64,000 nucleotides of DNA, from NCBI GenBank assembly GCA_024636835.1, contig JAGXGH010000008.1, positions 52,377 to 116,376 on the forward strand, read 5' to 3'. Origin of the DNA: Verrucomicrobiales bacterium. Its GTDB lineage: Bacteria > Verrucomicrobiota > Verrucomicrobiia > Verrucomicrobiales > SLCJ01. Within the stretch, counting starts at the first letter, position 1. Every line of letters starts with the position of its first letter. Under the pieces are notes generated by a model. That model did not search any database. It was not told the origin of the DNA and saw only the letters and a list, made by a program, of their open reading frames with translations. Below are positions 54,574-63,700 of this stretch, piece after piece. The translations under genes and the position numbers were made by a program.

Positions 54574-55590
54574 TTACTCGCCAGTCTCAGCGAAAGCCGC
54601 TGCCATCGCTTTCTGTAGCGCAATGAGCTTCTCTTCGTTACCCTCTTCTGGCTCGCTGCCGTAACCAAGAATTTTCGTGGCTGAATACGCTAGGATTTCA
54701 TGTGGATGATCGCCGCCCTGTGCAAAGGCTATCGTCGGAATACGCTCACGATAGTCCTCGTCATCGATTGGGATTCGCACTGGTTTATTGTCGACGGTAG
54801 CAATCTCCGCAGAGTCACCATCGCGCTGAAGAAGATACAATTGAGAAACAAAGTCCTTACCCATCACAGGGTTCGACGTCCCCTCTCTGTAGAGCACCAA
54901 TGGAAGATACCACTGCTCGCGAAGATAGGTCACATATCCATAATCCAGAGCATCTGGATTATGTGCCAATCGATCCTCAAACGAGGGGTGCGCGCACACC
55001 GGTTCAATATGGTCGAAGCCCCACAATTCCTTGTAGATCGAATCAAACTTCTCGAGGTAGTGACGTTGCGCCACGTGCATTTTCTCGTGGATCAACACCT
55101 CCTTCAAGAAATCGGCAAATTGTCCCGAACCTTCCGTCTCAACATGCACAGCAAGCTCCGCCAACAAGGTCGGGACGACGATGAAATCCTCCCTTGTATG
55201 TGGAAACCCCGAGCAGAAGCGATTATCCATTTTTAATAATCGCCACTGCAAACCAGCGATCATCGGCACCCAAGCCTTGAGCTCAATATCCACCGCCACT
55301 ATCAGTGATTCAAGAGCCTGTTTCTCGGCGTCGGTAAACTCGCCCACGTAATCCGCGACAACTTTCTTATACTCCGCACGCTGCTCATCAAGCGGTGCAT
55401 CGCTCACCTCCCGTCCTTGATAGGCGGCGAGTTCGACGATTTGATGCTTACTAAAGTAAGCCTCTTTTTCCTCAGACAAAATCCGCTCTTTTGCGGATGC
55501 CTTATCGAAAAAGAACACCTTATCCGCATAGGCGGTGGCTGTCAGCAAGCCAACTAACAGGAACCCGAATAATCGTCGCATTTTCATCAT
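54574..55590 (-). CDS. Exported HExxH-type metallopeptidase-like protein
   Basis: A signal peptide (LFGFLLVGLLTATAYA) opens the 338-residue protein. A zinc-type motif HEKMH lies near residue 168 (VLIHEKMHVAQRHYLEKF), with further His/Glu residues (HIEPVCAHPSFEDRLAHNPD) that could be the third ligand region. The rest is not assigned to a family. It starts one base after the lnt stop, so it is probably translated with lnt. Substrate unknown. Confidence 0.75.
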   Translation of the reverse strand: MMKMRRLFGFLLVGLLTATAYADKVFFFDKASAKERILSEEKEAYFSKHQIVELAAYQGREVSDAPLDEQRAEYKKVVADYVGEFTDAEKQALESLIVAVDIELKAWVPMIAGLQWRLLKMDNRFCSGFPHTREDFIVVPTLLAELAVHVETEGSGQFADFLKEVLIHEKMHVAQRHYLEKFDSIYKELWGFDHIEPVCAHPSFEDRLAHNPDALDYGYVTYLREQWYLPLVLYREGTSNPVMGKDFVSQLYLLQRDGDSAEIATVDNKPVRIPIDDEDYRERIPTIAFAQGGDHPHEILAYSATKILGYGSEPEEGNEEKLIALQKAMAAAFAETGE

Positions 55591-55591
55591 C

Positions 55592-57457
55592 TCATTTTCT
55601 ATTCGTCGCGAACCCGCGGATTGTCATCAAGATCACACTGACCAGCACCAAAAGCCCACACAACTTGGCAAACCAATCGCCGAACGCTGCGTAAACCGTC
55701 ACTTCGCCGTCGACCGGTAAGTAAGCGGTTCCAAACAGTACGCCCGGCACTTTGGTGGACGTGCCGGAATCGTTCTGCACACGCTGAATTTCCCCGCCCT
55801 TACGGCGATCGTAGAACGAACCCGTTTCATCAATAATGCAGGTCACGCCTGTGTTTGCCGATCGCACCATCGGACGACGCAGCTCGATGCATCGGAATTT
55901 CGCGCAGGCGGTGTGTTGAAGCGTCGCCGCGGGATGATCGAACCACCCGTCATTCGTCACGTTGACCAACAACTGCGGCTCGCCCTTTCGGACGAATTTC
56001 CGCACGTGATGCGCCACGGTGTCCTCGAAACACAGCAGCGGTGCCAATTGGTAACGCTTGCCATGGGTTTCTACTACCAGCGGGTCGGTGCTCTCACCGA
56101 CATCGAAATCCGCAGGCACCGCCTCGCCCACCAGCGCATCGATAAAGCCGATCTCACGAAACGGCAAGTATTCGCCGAACGGCACGAGTCGTACCTTATT
56201 AAACTGCAAGGGCAACTCGCCGATATTCAAGTAATCGAGCCCGGATTCAAACACAGCGATCGTGTTGTAACTCTTCGGGTCAGTCATATCGATCACCTCA
56301 CCTAGAGTGCCAAAAACCACATCTGTTTCCGGCCCAACCAACTGCTGCAAGCCTCCTGCGAATTGAAAGGTCTCCTTACTAAGTAGGACCCAAGGCAGCA
56401 CGCTCTCGGGGAGCACGAGAAGATCGACCGATGAGCTATCGAGCACAATTTCTTGCCCAGTGTCCATCGCCGCCTCAAGCGCTTTTCTATAACTCTCTTC
56501 GCGCTCGCCAATCGCACGCTCTAGTTGGTCGAGAATCTTCGCCGCTTGCTCGTGTGCAGTGCCGGGGTCGTGCTTCTCTTCCTGTGTCATCATCGGCTGC
56601 ATCAAAGCTACATCTACCGGTATCACCTCGCGCTCGATCGATAGACGGTTCACACCGTAGAGAAAACATCCAGCCACCAGCATCACAGCCACAGCCAAGT
56701 CTGGATGCGGACGCCAACGCGAATGTGAAATTTCCAAATGCACACGCCGCAGTGTGGCGTAGAGCACGTAACCGAAGAACACGGGAAGAAACGACAAACC
56801 ATGCGCGCCCACCAAATCCGCCGCTTGAATCAGCGTCGCGTTCTGGTGCATGCCCATCGCCAATCCATTCCACGAAAACCCACTGAGAAGAAATCCACGC
56901 ACCCACTCCAACGCCACCCATGCCGCTGCGGCGAGCGTGGCGCATCGCAGCACGTGAAGCGAACTCACCAACCAGTCCGGCATCGACCCTCCGCTTGCGT
57001 GCTGTTCCTTCCAACTGTCCAAGGTCGGCTTACCCGGCTTTGGTTGAATCGCTGACTTTCGGGCTTTTGGCGTTAACAAGCGCGTGTCCACTCGCGCGAT
57101 GTAACGAACAATCACCGCCCAAATTCCAAAATAACACGCCAAATACGACGAGAGTAGTAGCCATCCCAGCACACTAAGAAACGGCCCGGCGCTCCAAATA
57201 TCACTCAACCAACGCAATGAGGTAAAATGGAACGCAAACCCAGCGAGCCAACCAATCCCAAAACTCCCCCACCCACGTGGTTTTTCCGCATCGCGTCCGA
57301 TGTCCATGGCTCCGACAAGCAGCGGCATCCACAGCCACAGAGTCGCCCCGAGATCGATCCCCGGAAACGCCAAGGCAAGCACACCGCCCGCAGCAAGCGC
57401 AACGATGGCGCGCAACAATCGTGCACGCCATCCACCGGAAGATGCGCGTTTACTCAC
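55592..57457 (-). CDS. lnt: Apolipoprotein N-acyltransferase
   Basis: The start is GTG 57457, overlapping the end of the phosphoglucomutase gene (GTGA). The protein has N-terminal membrane helices and a C-terminal nitrilase-type domain. The triad is visible: Glu in VLPESVLPW, Lys in NKVRLVPFGEYLPF and Cys in PLLCFEDT. It adds the third acyl chain to lipoproteins at the inner membrane. At 621 residues it is about 100 longer than usual; the extra segment lies before the nitrilase domain. Confidence 0.92.
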   Translation of the reverse strand: MSKRASSGGWRARLLRAIVALAAGGVLALAFPGIDLGATLWLWMPLLVGAMDIGRDAEKPRGWGSFGIGWLAGFAFHFTSLRWLSDIWSAGPFLSVLGWLLLSSYLACYFGIWAVIVRYIARVDTRLLTPKARKSAIQPKPGKPTLDSWKEQHASGGSMPDWLVSSLHVLRCATLAAAAWVALEWVRGFLLSGFSWNGLAMGMHQNATLIQAADLVGAHGLSFLPVFFGYVLYATLRRVHLEISHSRWRPHPDLAVAVMLVAGCFLYGVNRLSIEREVIPVDVALMQPMMTQEEKHDPGTAHEQAAKILDQLERAIGEREESYRKALEAAMDTGQEIVLDSSSVDLLVLPESVLPWVLLSKETFQFAGGLQQLVGPETDVVFGTLGEVIDMTDPKSYNTIAVFESGLDYLNIGELPLQFNKVRLVPFGEYLPFREIGFIDALVGEAVPADFDVGESTDPLVVETHGKRYQLAPLLCFEDTVAHHVRKFVRKGEPQLLVNVTNDGWFDHPAATLQHTACAKFRCIELRRPMVRSANTGVTCIIDETGSFYDRRKGGEIQRVQNDSGTSTKVPGVLFGTAYLPVDGEVTVYAAFGDWFAKLCGLLVLVSVILMTIRGFATNRK

Positions 57458-59415
57458 GACAGTCGCGCCTCGATGTCTGCTTCAAGCGCTGCCCAGAGAC
57501 GATCACTCGCCTCGCCGACTTCCGCTTTCGCCGTGGCGAGCTGTGCGTCGTCGAGCGTGGATCCACTCTCCGGTCGGCGATTACCAAACAGATAGTATTT
57601 AATCTTCGGCTCAGTGCCCGATGGACGCACCGCAAACGAACGACCATCCGCCAGTTCGACAAACAACATCTTCTCCGCAGGAATCACGTCACCTTCCTCA
57701 TCAAGGATGGTGTCGTTGGCAAAATCGCGCACTCGGGTGACCGCCGTGCCATCCACTTCCGTTGGTGGATTGTCCGCATAGGATTTCGCCAGCTGTTGAA
57801 TTTTCGCAGCACCTTCGGCTCCCTCGAAATACTTCGATTTGTTCACCTCGAGGAAATATCCGAACATCTTGTAAACGTCGTCGAGCAACTCGATCAAGGT
57901 TTTACCCAGCGACTTGGAATATGCAGCGAGTTCCGCAAACATCACGACGGCGCCATTACCATCCTTGTCGCGGATCGCATCGCTGCCGAGATACCCGTAA
58001 CTCTCTTCGGAGCCGAAGACGTAGAATTTCGAATGCTCCAATCGCAGCGCACGACTCGTCTCCGCAGGCAGTGAATCGTAGTCGTCGTAGAGGTCTTTTG
58101 GAATCGCTTCCTCATACTTCTTCATCTTCGCGGCGATGAATTTGAAGCCTGTCAATGTGTTCACGCAGGAGATGCCGTAGTGCTCGCAAATCGCATCCTG
58201 AAGCTGACTGGTCACGAAGGTCTTCACCACCACCGCACGCTCACGGTTGGCGTCGGTGATCATACCTTCGTCGATCATCGTCTTCACCCGGTAGTAAGTC
58301 ATCAGCGACCCCGTTTGGTTGCCCGTGAGAAGGTGCAAATCCCCATCGCGTCCGCGCACTGCCACACCCATGCGGTCGCAATCCGGATCAGTGCCAATGA
58401 CGATATCCGCACCGCTCGCGTTCGCTTGATCAACGGCCATTTGCAAAGCGGATGCGTTTTCCGGGTTCGGGCTTTCAACCGTCGGGAAAGCACCGTCCTG
58501 GACGTCTTGCGCGGCGACGGTTTCACAAGGCATGCCCAAGCGCTCGAGAATCGGCACGACAATGTGTTTTCCGACTCCGTGCAGGTTGGTGAAGACAATC
58601 TTCGGCGGCTCGGACTCGGCAACCAGTGAGGGGTTCAACAACAAAGTTTCCAAGGTCTCCATGTAGGCCTCGTCGATCTCCTTGCCGAGCATCGTCAGCT
58701 TGCCTTGCTGGTCTGCAGGAAGCGCGTCGTATGTGTCGGATGGGATAGAGTTCACTTTGACAATCACCTGCGTGGCCTGCGGCTCGATGAGCTGTGCACC
58801 GTCGCTGAAAGACGCTTTGAATCCATTGTCGTGCGATGGGTTGTGCGAAGCGGTAATCACCACACCAGCGGAGGCACCGAGATGGCGCACGGAGAACGAC
58901 AGCTCGGGCGTTGCCACAGGCGTTTCAAAAAGATAAGCGTCCACTCCAAGATCGGTCGCGACCTTGGCGCAGAACTCCGCGAAGTCGCGCGAGAAGTGAC
59001 GGGTGTCGTGGGCGAAGCTCATGCTCGGCTTGCCGTCTTTGCCATCGGCTTTGTGCGATTCGAGCAGAAACGAAACCATCCCCTGCATCGCACGGGAGAG
59101 GTTAAAAAAGTTCATCGAATTCGTGCCGACACATGGATGCTCCGGACGCTCATCTTCAGCAGCGCTACCGCGCTCAGCGGTAGTCACCACGCGACCAACC
59201 GTCCGCCCACGCAAACCACCGGTGCCGAACGCCAGGGTGCGGAAAAAGCGATCGTTCAACTCATTCCAATGCTCACCGTCGACGAGTTCTTCAACAGTGG
59301 AGTGAATCACCTGATTGTCGGACGACTGCAAAAGTTCGCAGGCGTTTTTACAGGTGGACTCGAGGATTTGCCCCGCATCGCGTGCGGCGGTGAGTTTTTC
59401 TTGCAGTGCAGACAT
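57454..59415 (-). CDS. Phosphoglucomutase/phosphomannomutase (PgcA-like)
   Basis: ATG 59415 gives MSALQEKLTAARDAG; the frame continues upstream without homology. The protein (653 residues) has the four-domain alpha-D-phosphohexomutase layout. Active-site serine loop VVITASHNPSHDNGF, metal loop DPDCDRMGVAV, sugar-binding YGSEESYGYLG-like (FGSEESYGYLGSD) and phosphate-binding RPSGTEPKIKYY are present. It interconverts hexose 1- and 6-phosphates. Its stop overlaps the lnt start, and the divergent methyltransferase gene begins 68 bases away. Confidence 0.95.
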   Translation of the reverse strand: MSALQEKLTAARDAGQILESTCKNACELLQSSDNQVIHSTVEELVDGEHWNELNDRFFRTLAFGTGGLRGRTVGRVVTTAERGSAAEDERPEHPCVGTNSMNFFNLSRAMQGMVSFLLESHKADGKDGKPSMSFAHDTRHFSRDFAEFCAKVATDLGVDAYLFETPVATPELSFSVRHLGASAGVVITASHNPSHDNGFKASFSDGAQLIEPQATQVIVKVNSIPSDTYDALPADQQGKLTMLGKEIDEAYMETLETLLLNPSLVAESEPPKIVFTNLHGVGKHIVVPILERLGMPCETVAAQDVQDGAFPTVESPNPENASALQMAVDQANASGADIVIGTDPDCDRMGVAVRGRDGDLHLLTGNQTGSLMTYYRVKTMIDEGMITDANRERAVVVKTFVTSQLQDAICEHYGISCVNTLTGFKFIAAKMKKYEEAIPKDLYDDYDSLPAETSRALRLEHSKFYVFGSEESYGYLGSDAIRDKDGNGAVVMFAELAAYSKSLGKTLIELLDDVYKMFGYFLEVNKSKYFEGAEGAAKIQQLAKSYADNPPTEVDGTAVTRVRDFANDTILDEEGDVIPAEKMLFVELADGRSFAVRPSGTEPKIKYYLFGNRRPESGSTLDDAQLATAKAEVGEASDRLWAALEADIEARLS

Positions 59416-59482
59416 GGTGACAGAGTGTAGTCTTCGACTCGTAGACCGCCGAACCTTCGACAGTACCCCGAATAGAAGCAGG

Positions 59483-60418
59483 ATGGATACCCATATCAGT
59501 GATAGATTGCATACAGCGGAACAAAAGCGAAAAAGGCTGAATTTTTCGTCAGAATCCGCATTTCGACTCATCGACGGCTCGGGAGACGATGCCTTCGGGC
59601 TCACCATCGACGTTTTTGCCAATCGCTGGCTCGTCCAGACGGAGGGCGATCAATTGCCCGCCGGACTGCAGGCCGAGTTGGAATCCCGTCAGGTCACCGC
59701 CTACTGGAAGAAACTCTCGATCGACGCCAAAACCGCACCGACCCATCTTTGTGGACCACCGCAGAACGAACCCTTCCTCATCATCGAGAATGGACTGAAC
59801 TACGAGATCGATTTCGACTCCGGCTACTCCCAAGGGATTTTCATCGACCAACGCGACAACCGCCACCGCGTCATCGAGCGCACGACATCCGACCAACGCG
59901 TACTCAACACCTTCGCCTATACCTGTGGGTTTTCCGTTGCCGCCGCCAGCAAGGGTGCCATCACCACCAGCCTCGACCTCGCCCAACCCTATCTCGACTG
60001 GGGACGACGCAACCTCACTCACAACAGCATCGACCCGGAGTCGCAGTATTTTGTTCGTGGCGACACCATGGAATGGCTCGACGTCTTCGCCCGCAAAGGC
60101 CGCACCTTTCACGGCATCGTCCTCGACCCCCCCACCTTCTCCAGAGTGAGCCTCGGCAAAGGCCGCCGCAAAAAAAGCTCCACCTGGAGCGTCGAACGCG
60201 ACCTCGCCACCTTGGTCGAAAAAGCCGCACAAATCATCGAACCCAACGGGTGGATTCTCTGTTCATCGAACTGCCGAAAAATGAGCTTCGCCCAATTCGA
60301 CACCCACCTCGCCCAAGGCGTCCGCGCTGCAGGAAAACATGCGACCATCACCCACACCGACATGCCCGCCGACTTCACCGACACCCCCTACCTGCACAAC
60401 GCGTGGTTGGAATTTTAG
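59483..60418 (+). CDS. Class I SAM methyltransferase, rRNA large-subunit RlmI-like
   Basis: ATG 59483 follows AGAAGCAGG. The 311-residue protein resembles RlmI/YccW-type methyltransferases without the N-terminal PUA: FGLTIDVFANRWLVQTEGD, then GYSQGIFIDQRDNR, VLNTFAYTCGFSVAAASKG and the LDPPTFSR catalytic-type motif. It probably methylates a cytosine or another rRNA position; the exact target is not clear. The last 21 bases including the stop recur at 62027-62047. Confidence 0.88.
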   Translation: MDTHISDRLHTAEQKRKRLNFSSESAFRLIDGSGDDAFGLTIDVFANRWLVQTEGDQLPAGLQAELESRQVTAYWKKLSIDAKTAPTHLCGPPQNEPFLIIENGLNYEIDFDSGYSQGIFIDQRDNRHRVIERTTSDQRVLNTFAYTCGFSVAAASKGAITTSLDLAQPYLDWGRRNLTHNSIDPESQYFVRGDTMEWLDVFARKGRTFHGIVLDPPTFSRVSLGKGRRKKSSTWSVERDLATLVEKAAQIIEPNGWILCSSNCRKMSFAQFDTHLAQGVRAAGKHATITHTDMPADFTDTPYLHNAWLEF

Positions 60419-60470
60419 GTCGGAGTTGTAATCGCCATCACTTAGCTCGCAGGCTATCTAATGAGTAAGC

Positions 60471-61715
60471 ATGAAGCGCATACTCAAACTTCTCATCATT
60501 ACTCTTCTGGTTGCAGCCATAACCGGCGGTATCTTGACCTATATCCACACCAGTCAGGAACAGGCTGCGAAACAAGCATGTCTCGACTATATTGCTGATC
60601 AAGCAAGCAAAGGGACGCCCATCCCACATCAGGACCTACTCGATCTATGGTCTGGCAATGAGGGCAAGAACCTTTACGCCGAACCTACAATTTTCGAATA
60701 TCTTACGACCCATCAATTAAACTCACCTGAAGATGACGACGATCCTGTTCTAATCGCTGCCGTCGATCGTTTCACCAAAGGCATGGTTGATTGCGAAACC
60801 ATATCCTTGGTTCCTGTTGTTAAGGCAAATATCGGAAGCGACAACGCCCTCTACCGATCTGCGGCCGCCTCAAAAAGTCTCTATGACCTTGCAATGGAGC
60901 GAGTGAAGACCTTGGCAGAGGATGGCAATTTTAACGAAGCGATACGAATCCTGCAAAACCTGCACGAGATGGAAGCCCAACGAAGCGACCATGTATTAGG
61001 CTTATTGGATCTTACTGTTCAAGTGCTAGAGAAGCTCACTCTTATTGGGGCGACACAAGAGATACTGGCCTCTGCAGGACCGAACCTTGATGTCAAACAA
61101 TTGGATCAGCTTCTTGGAGCTACGAAGAACTGGAACGTTCTGAAGGGATTGGGAAATATTTTTCTCTTCGAGAGAGCTTACCAATATTTGTCATTCGAAA
61201 ACCTGGAAGACTCATCCGATATAAACCCATGGAAGCTCCATCTGAAGTTTCGCTATTCGGAAACCAATTATGAAGCACAGCTCATACTTTGGAAAGCTCT
61301 GGAGGATGCATCCAATGCTTCTGGATCAGGCTGGAACATCGACACGGCAGAGCACTCCATCAATGTCGTTGATGCTAGCACTTCCGGATTCAGTGCACCC
61401 AATCCCTTCCTGAAGGATGAATTCGAAACGATTACCAAGACATTTAATGATACACGCCCATTGATAGAAGGCCTTAAGACATCAATTCTCAGCATCTCAG
61501 CCCACGAATTACTCCTCGCCTGCCATCATCAGAAAATCAGCACAGGAAACTTCCCGGAAACGATCGACGACATTCCCGTGGAACTGTTACCACCCGATCG
61601 TCTATCACTTCTCAAATCAGCCAACGCTACGCTTCGCGTCGAGAATGACAAAATCTTCGTCGATTATGACCTCCCTGATGGCACAATGAAGATCATGCCC
61701 GAAACAAAAAACTGA
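60471..61715 (+). CDS. Unknown anchored protein, paralogue 1
   Basis: Not recognised by function. The 414-residue protein has one N-terminal membrane helix (LLIITLLVAAITGGILTYI), a long mostly helical periplasmic part, and a C-terminal block HELLLACHHQKISTGNFPET that resembles a motif of verrucomicrobial and planctomycete proteins of the type LALxxYxxxxGxYPExL. The gene 62095-63468 has the same plan and a related C-terminus, so they are distant paralogues. Confidence 0.7.
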   Translation: MKRILKLLIITLLVAAITGGILTYIHTSQEQAAKQACLDYIADQASKGTPIPHQDLLDLWSGNEGKNLYAEPTIFEYLTTHQLNSPEDDDDPVLIAAVDRFTKGMVDCETISLVPVVKANIGSDNALYRSAAASKSLYDLAMERVKTLAEDGNFNEAIRILQNLHEMEAQRSDHVLGLLDLTVQVLEKLTLIGATQEILASAGPNLDVKQLDQLLGATKNWNVLKGLGNIFLFERAYQYLSFENLEDSSDINPWKLHLKFRYSETNYEAQLILWKALEDASNASGSGWNIDTAEHSINVVDASTSGFSAPNPFLKDEFETITKTFNDTRPLIEGLKTSILSISAHELLLACHHQKISTGNFPETIDDIPVELLPPDRLSLLKSANATLRVENDKIFVDYDLPDGTMKIMPETKN

Positions 61716-61760
61716 TCGCTCCTTTTCACCTTCAGAAAGGGCAGCAAAGAGACTATTCAC

Positions 61761-61870
61761 CCAAGAAGGGACGGCTTTCACACCGTCCGTAACTTTACTT
61801 CAAAAGGCCCATCAATCGCGTGGGGCGCAGTCCTTATACGCGATCACGGACGCCTGAAAAGCCTCCCTCC
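61761..61870 (+). repeat. Hairpin repeat B, copy 1
   Basis: About 110 bases are clearly similar to 63500-63604. Two stems are kept: GGACGG / CCGTCC and ATCGCGT / ACGCGAT. In the other copy the first stem is GGACGAC / GTCGTCC, which preserves pairing through changes on both sides. The gap 61716-62094 also has GGGGGTGCGCCTCGC near 61888, shared with 40352, and the A-type repeat at 62027-62063. Confidence 0.85.
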
Positions 61871-62026
61871 CTACGACATACCGCCGGAGGGGGTGCGCCT
61901 CGCGCCCCTGTGCGATGCCGCAGCAGGCAAGATCAACAAACGTGAATCACTCGTGTTGCATCACCACCCGATGGGGACGAGGCGTCCCCACTCCATCGCC
62001 GCACGACTAATACCACCCATTTCGTA

Positions 62027-62063
62027 ACGCGTGGTTGGAATTTTAGCGTGGAGTTGTAATCGA
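62027..62063 (+). repeat. Copy of the 3' end of the RlmI-like gene and its downstream bases
   Basis: AACGCGTGGTTGGAATTTTAG (62027-62047) equals the last 21 bases of the methyltransferase gene at 60398-60418, and the next 16 bases differ only near one position (CGTGGAGTTGTAATCG compared with GTCGGAGTTGTAATCG). A weaker third copy lies near 63628-63650. Confidence 0.9.
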
Positions 62064-62094
62064 CCCGTGGGGTGAAACAGGATACGACAATTCA

Positions 62095-63468
62095 GTGATG
62101 AATATACACCGAAACGCGTCAAATTGGAGGTTCGCCATTTCAAGTGTGGTAGCAATTTCCGTCCTCGGTGCATGTCTGATCTACACAGCGGCGAAACCCA
62201 AGCCCCCCGGCTTTCTCGAATCCTATAAAGCTGCGATGGCTTACCTAGAATCGCAAGAGAAGCTGGGACGCCCGATCGCCGCCGAGGATTTTCTAGCGAA
62301 AAAGTATCTATTCCTTCCTGCTGGAGCGATTATGGAATCCCCACCCCCTCGCATCATTGCCACCTCTGGCGGCGATCTAAGACTCGACTATATCATCGCG
62401 TCAGGTAAAGACCTGTTTGCGCTCGATGAATTTGCTTACTTGGTAAAATCCAAGAGGTCATTCACATGGTCTGAAGAAAACGCACAACGCCAAGACGAAG
62501 CGATTCAAACCCTTATCACCCACCCATGGAAATTTGACACAATTTCCCTCATAGAAATTGCCAAAAATACAAGCTACAACGAAAGTGAATACTATGATCC
62601 AGGAGAGGCATGGCATGACTCCCAAAACTTGATCATTGCTGCCATTGGCGAAAATAAAAACGATGCTGAAGCTACCCGACGTGGGCTGGTTGTGCTTCAT
62701 CGAATCCATGCCAGTTGGAACGACTACGCTTGCGGAGACGGTGAAATTTACTACCGTCTCCAAACTCAGATCGATTTGGCGAAAGCGTCTGCTCAATTCT
62801 TAAACCACGGAGGCAGTCTCGCGGATCTGAATACCCTTACAACCCTTAGCGAGCTCACTGCCAACTGGAAGCCATTCACAGGTTGGGGACACGCCTTACT
62901 TTATCGACGCGACATCTTCTTAGCCGCATTTTGGGGAAAACGAATGGAACTCCCAGTCGAATACGCAAATATCGCCAACGCTAAGCGATGGTTTGCAACT
63001 CTTTACGCAGCTGTCACACGTGGCTCGCAAATCCTTGAGCGTGCAGCAATGATCATTGAAGAACCATGGACCGAAAAAACCGTCGGCGAGTCCATATCAC
63101 AGATTAAGCAAGAGACCGAATCCGCACGCAGCGATTGTCCCTATCCATTCACGCGCCCCGCTTGGGACATCATTGAACTCGCGAATCCCGACTACGACGT
63201 CATCGAAATCCATCAAGAATGGAAACGCGAACTCGCGCGCTACCAATTATTTCTCGCCGCCCAGCTCCACCATGCGAACACCGGCAAGTTTCCGAAAACT
63301 GTAAACGATCTTCCCAACATTAAAAACACCGAGGCCATCAGTAAAGAAATCGGTACGTCAGACATCTCCTTCGTCACCTGGAAATGGAACTTCGGAGAGA
63401 AACTCGCCATCAAATTCACCCTACCCGACGGCAAAACAGCATTCTGGCCAGAAGCACCACCGAAGTAA
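62095..63468 (+). CDS. Unknown anchored protein, paralogue 2
   Basis: The 457-residue protein shares the plan of its neighbour: one N-terminal membrane helix (AISSVVAISVLGACLIYTA), helical periplasmic part and C-terminal YQLFLAAQLHHANTGKFPKT block with a final LPDGKTAFWPE. Similarity outside the C-terminal block is low, so the duplication is old or the genes came separately. No enzyme motif is seen. Confidence 0.7.
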   Translation: MMNIHRNASNWRFAISSVVAISVLGACLIYTAAKPKPPGFLESYKAAMAYLESQEKLGRPIAAEDFLAKKYLFLPAGAIMESPPPRIIATSGGDLRLDYIIASGKDLFALDEFAYLVKSKRSFTWSEENAQRQDEAIQTLITHPWKFDTISLIEIAKNTSYNESEYYDPGEAWHDSQNLIIAAIGENKNDAEATRRGLVVLHRIHASWNDYACGDGEIYYRLQTQIDLAKASAQFLNHGGSLADLNTLTTLSELTANWKPFTGWGHALLYRRDIFLAAFWGKRMELPVEYANIANAKRWFATLYAAVTRGSQILERAAMIIEEPWTEKTVGESISQIKQETESARSDCPYPFTRPAWDIIELANPDYDVIEIHQEWKRELARYQLFLAAQLHHANTGKFPKTVNDLPNIKNTEAISKEIGTSDISFVTWKWNFGEKLAIKFTLPDGKTAFWPEAPPK

Positions 63469-63499
63469 GCTAACTTACCGGGAGGGGCTAGTCATTCCA

Positions 63500-63604
63500 C
63501 CAGATAGGGACGACTTCCACGTCGTCCGTGACTTTCCTTCACCGCCGCCCAATCGCGTGAGGCGCAGCCTTTTACGCGACGGACGCTTGAAAAAGCATCC
63601 CTCC
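63500..63604 (+). repeat. Hairpin repeat B, copy 2
   Basis: Second copy of the element at 61761-61870, with the stems GGACGAC / GTCGTCC and TCGCGT / ACGCGA. It follows paralogue 2 in the same way as copy 1 follows paralogue 1. Confidence 0.85.
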
Positions 63605-63659
63605 CGCAAACACAAGGCACGGTCGGAATGTTATCGCGGAGTTATCTTCGCCTTTTATT

Positions 63660-63700
63660 ATCCTTGCAAATTGTAAATAAAACTTTCAATATGCAAGGAT
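63660..63700 (+). promoter_or_regulatory. Inverted repeat over the start of the DUF4143-type gene
   Basis: Arms ATCCTTGCAAATTG (63660-63673) and CAATATGCAAGGAT (63687-63700), with one central mismatch, are separated by 13 A/T-rich bases. The right arm covers the AAGGA Shine-Dalgarno-like string and the first base of the ATG at 63699. It could be an operator or an mRNA hairpin that masks the start. Confidence 0.6.
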
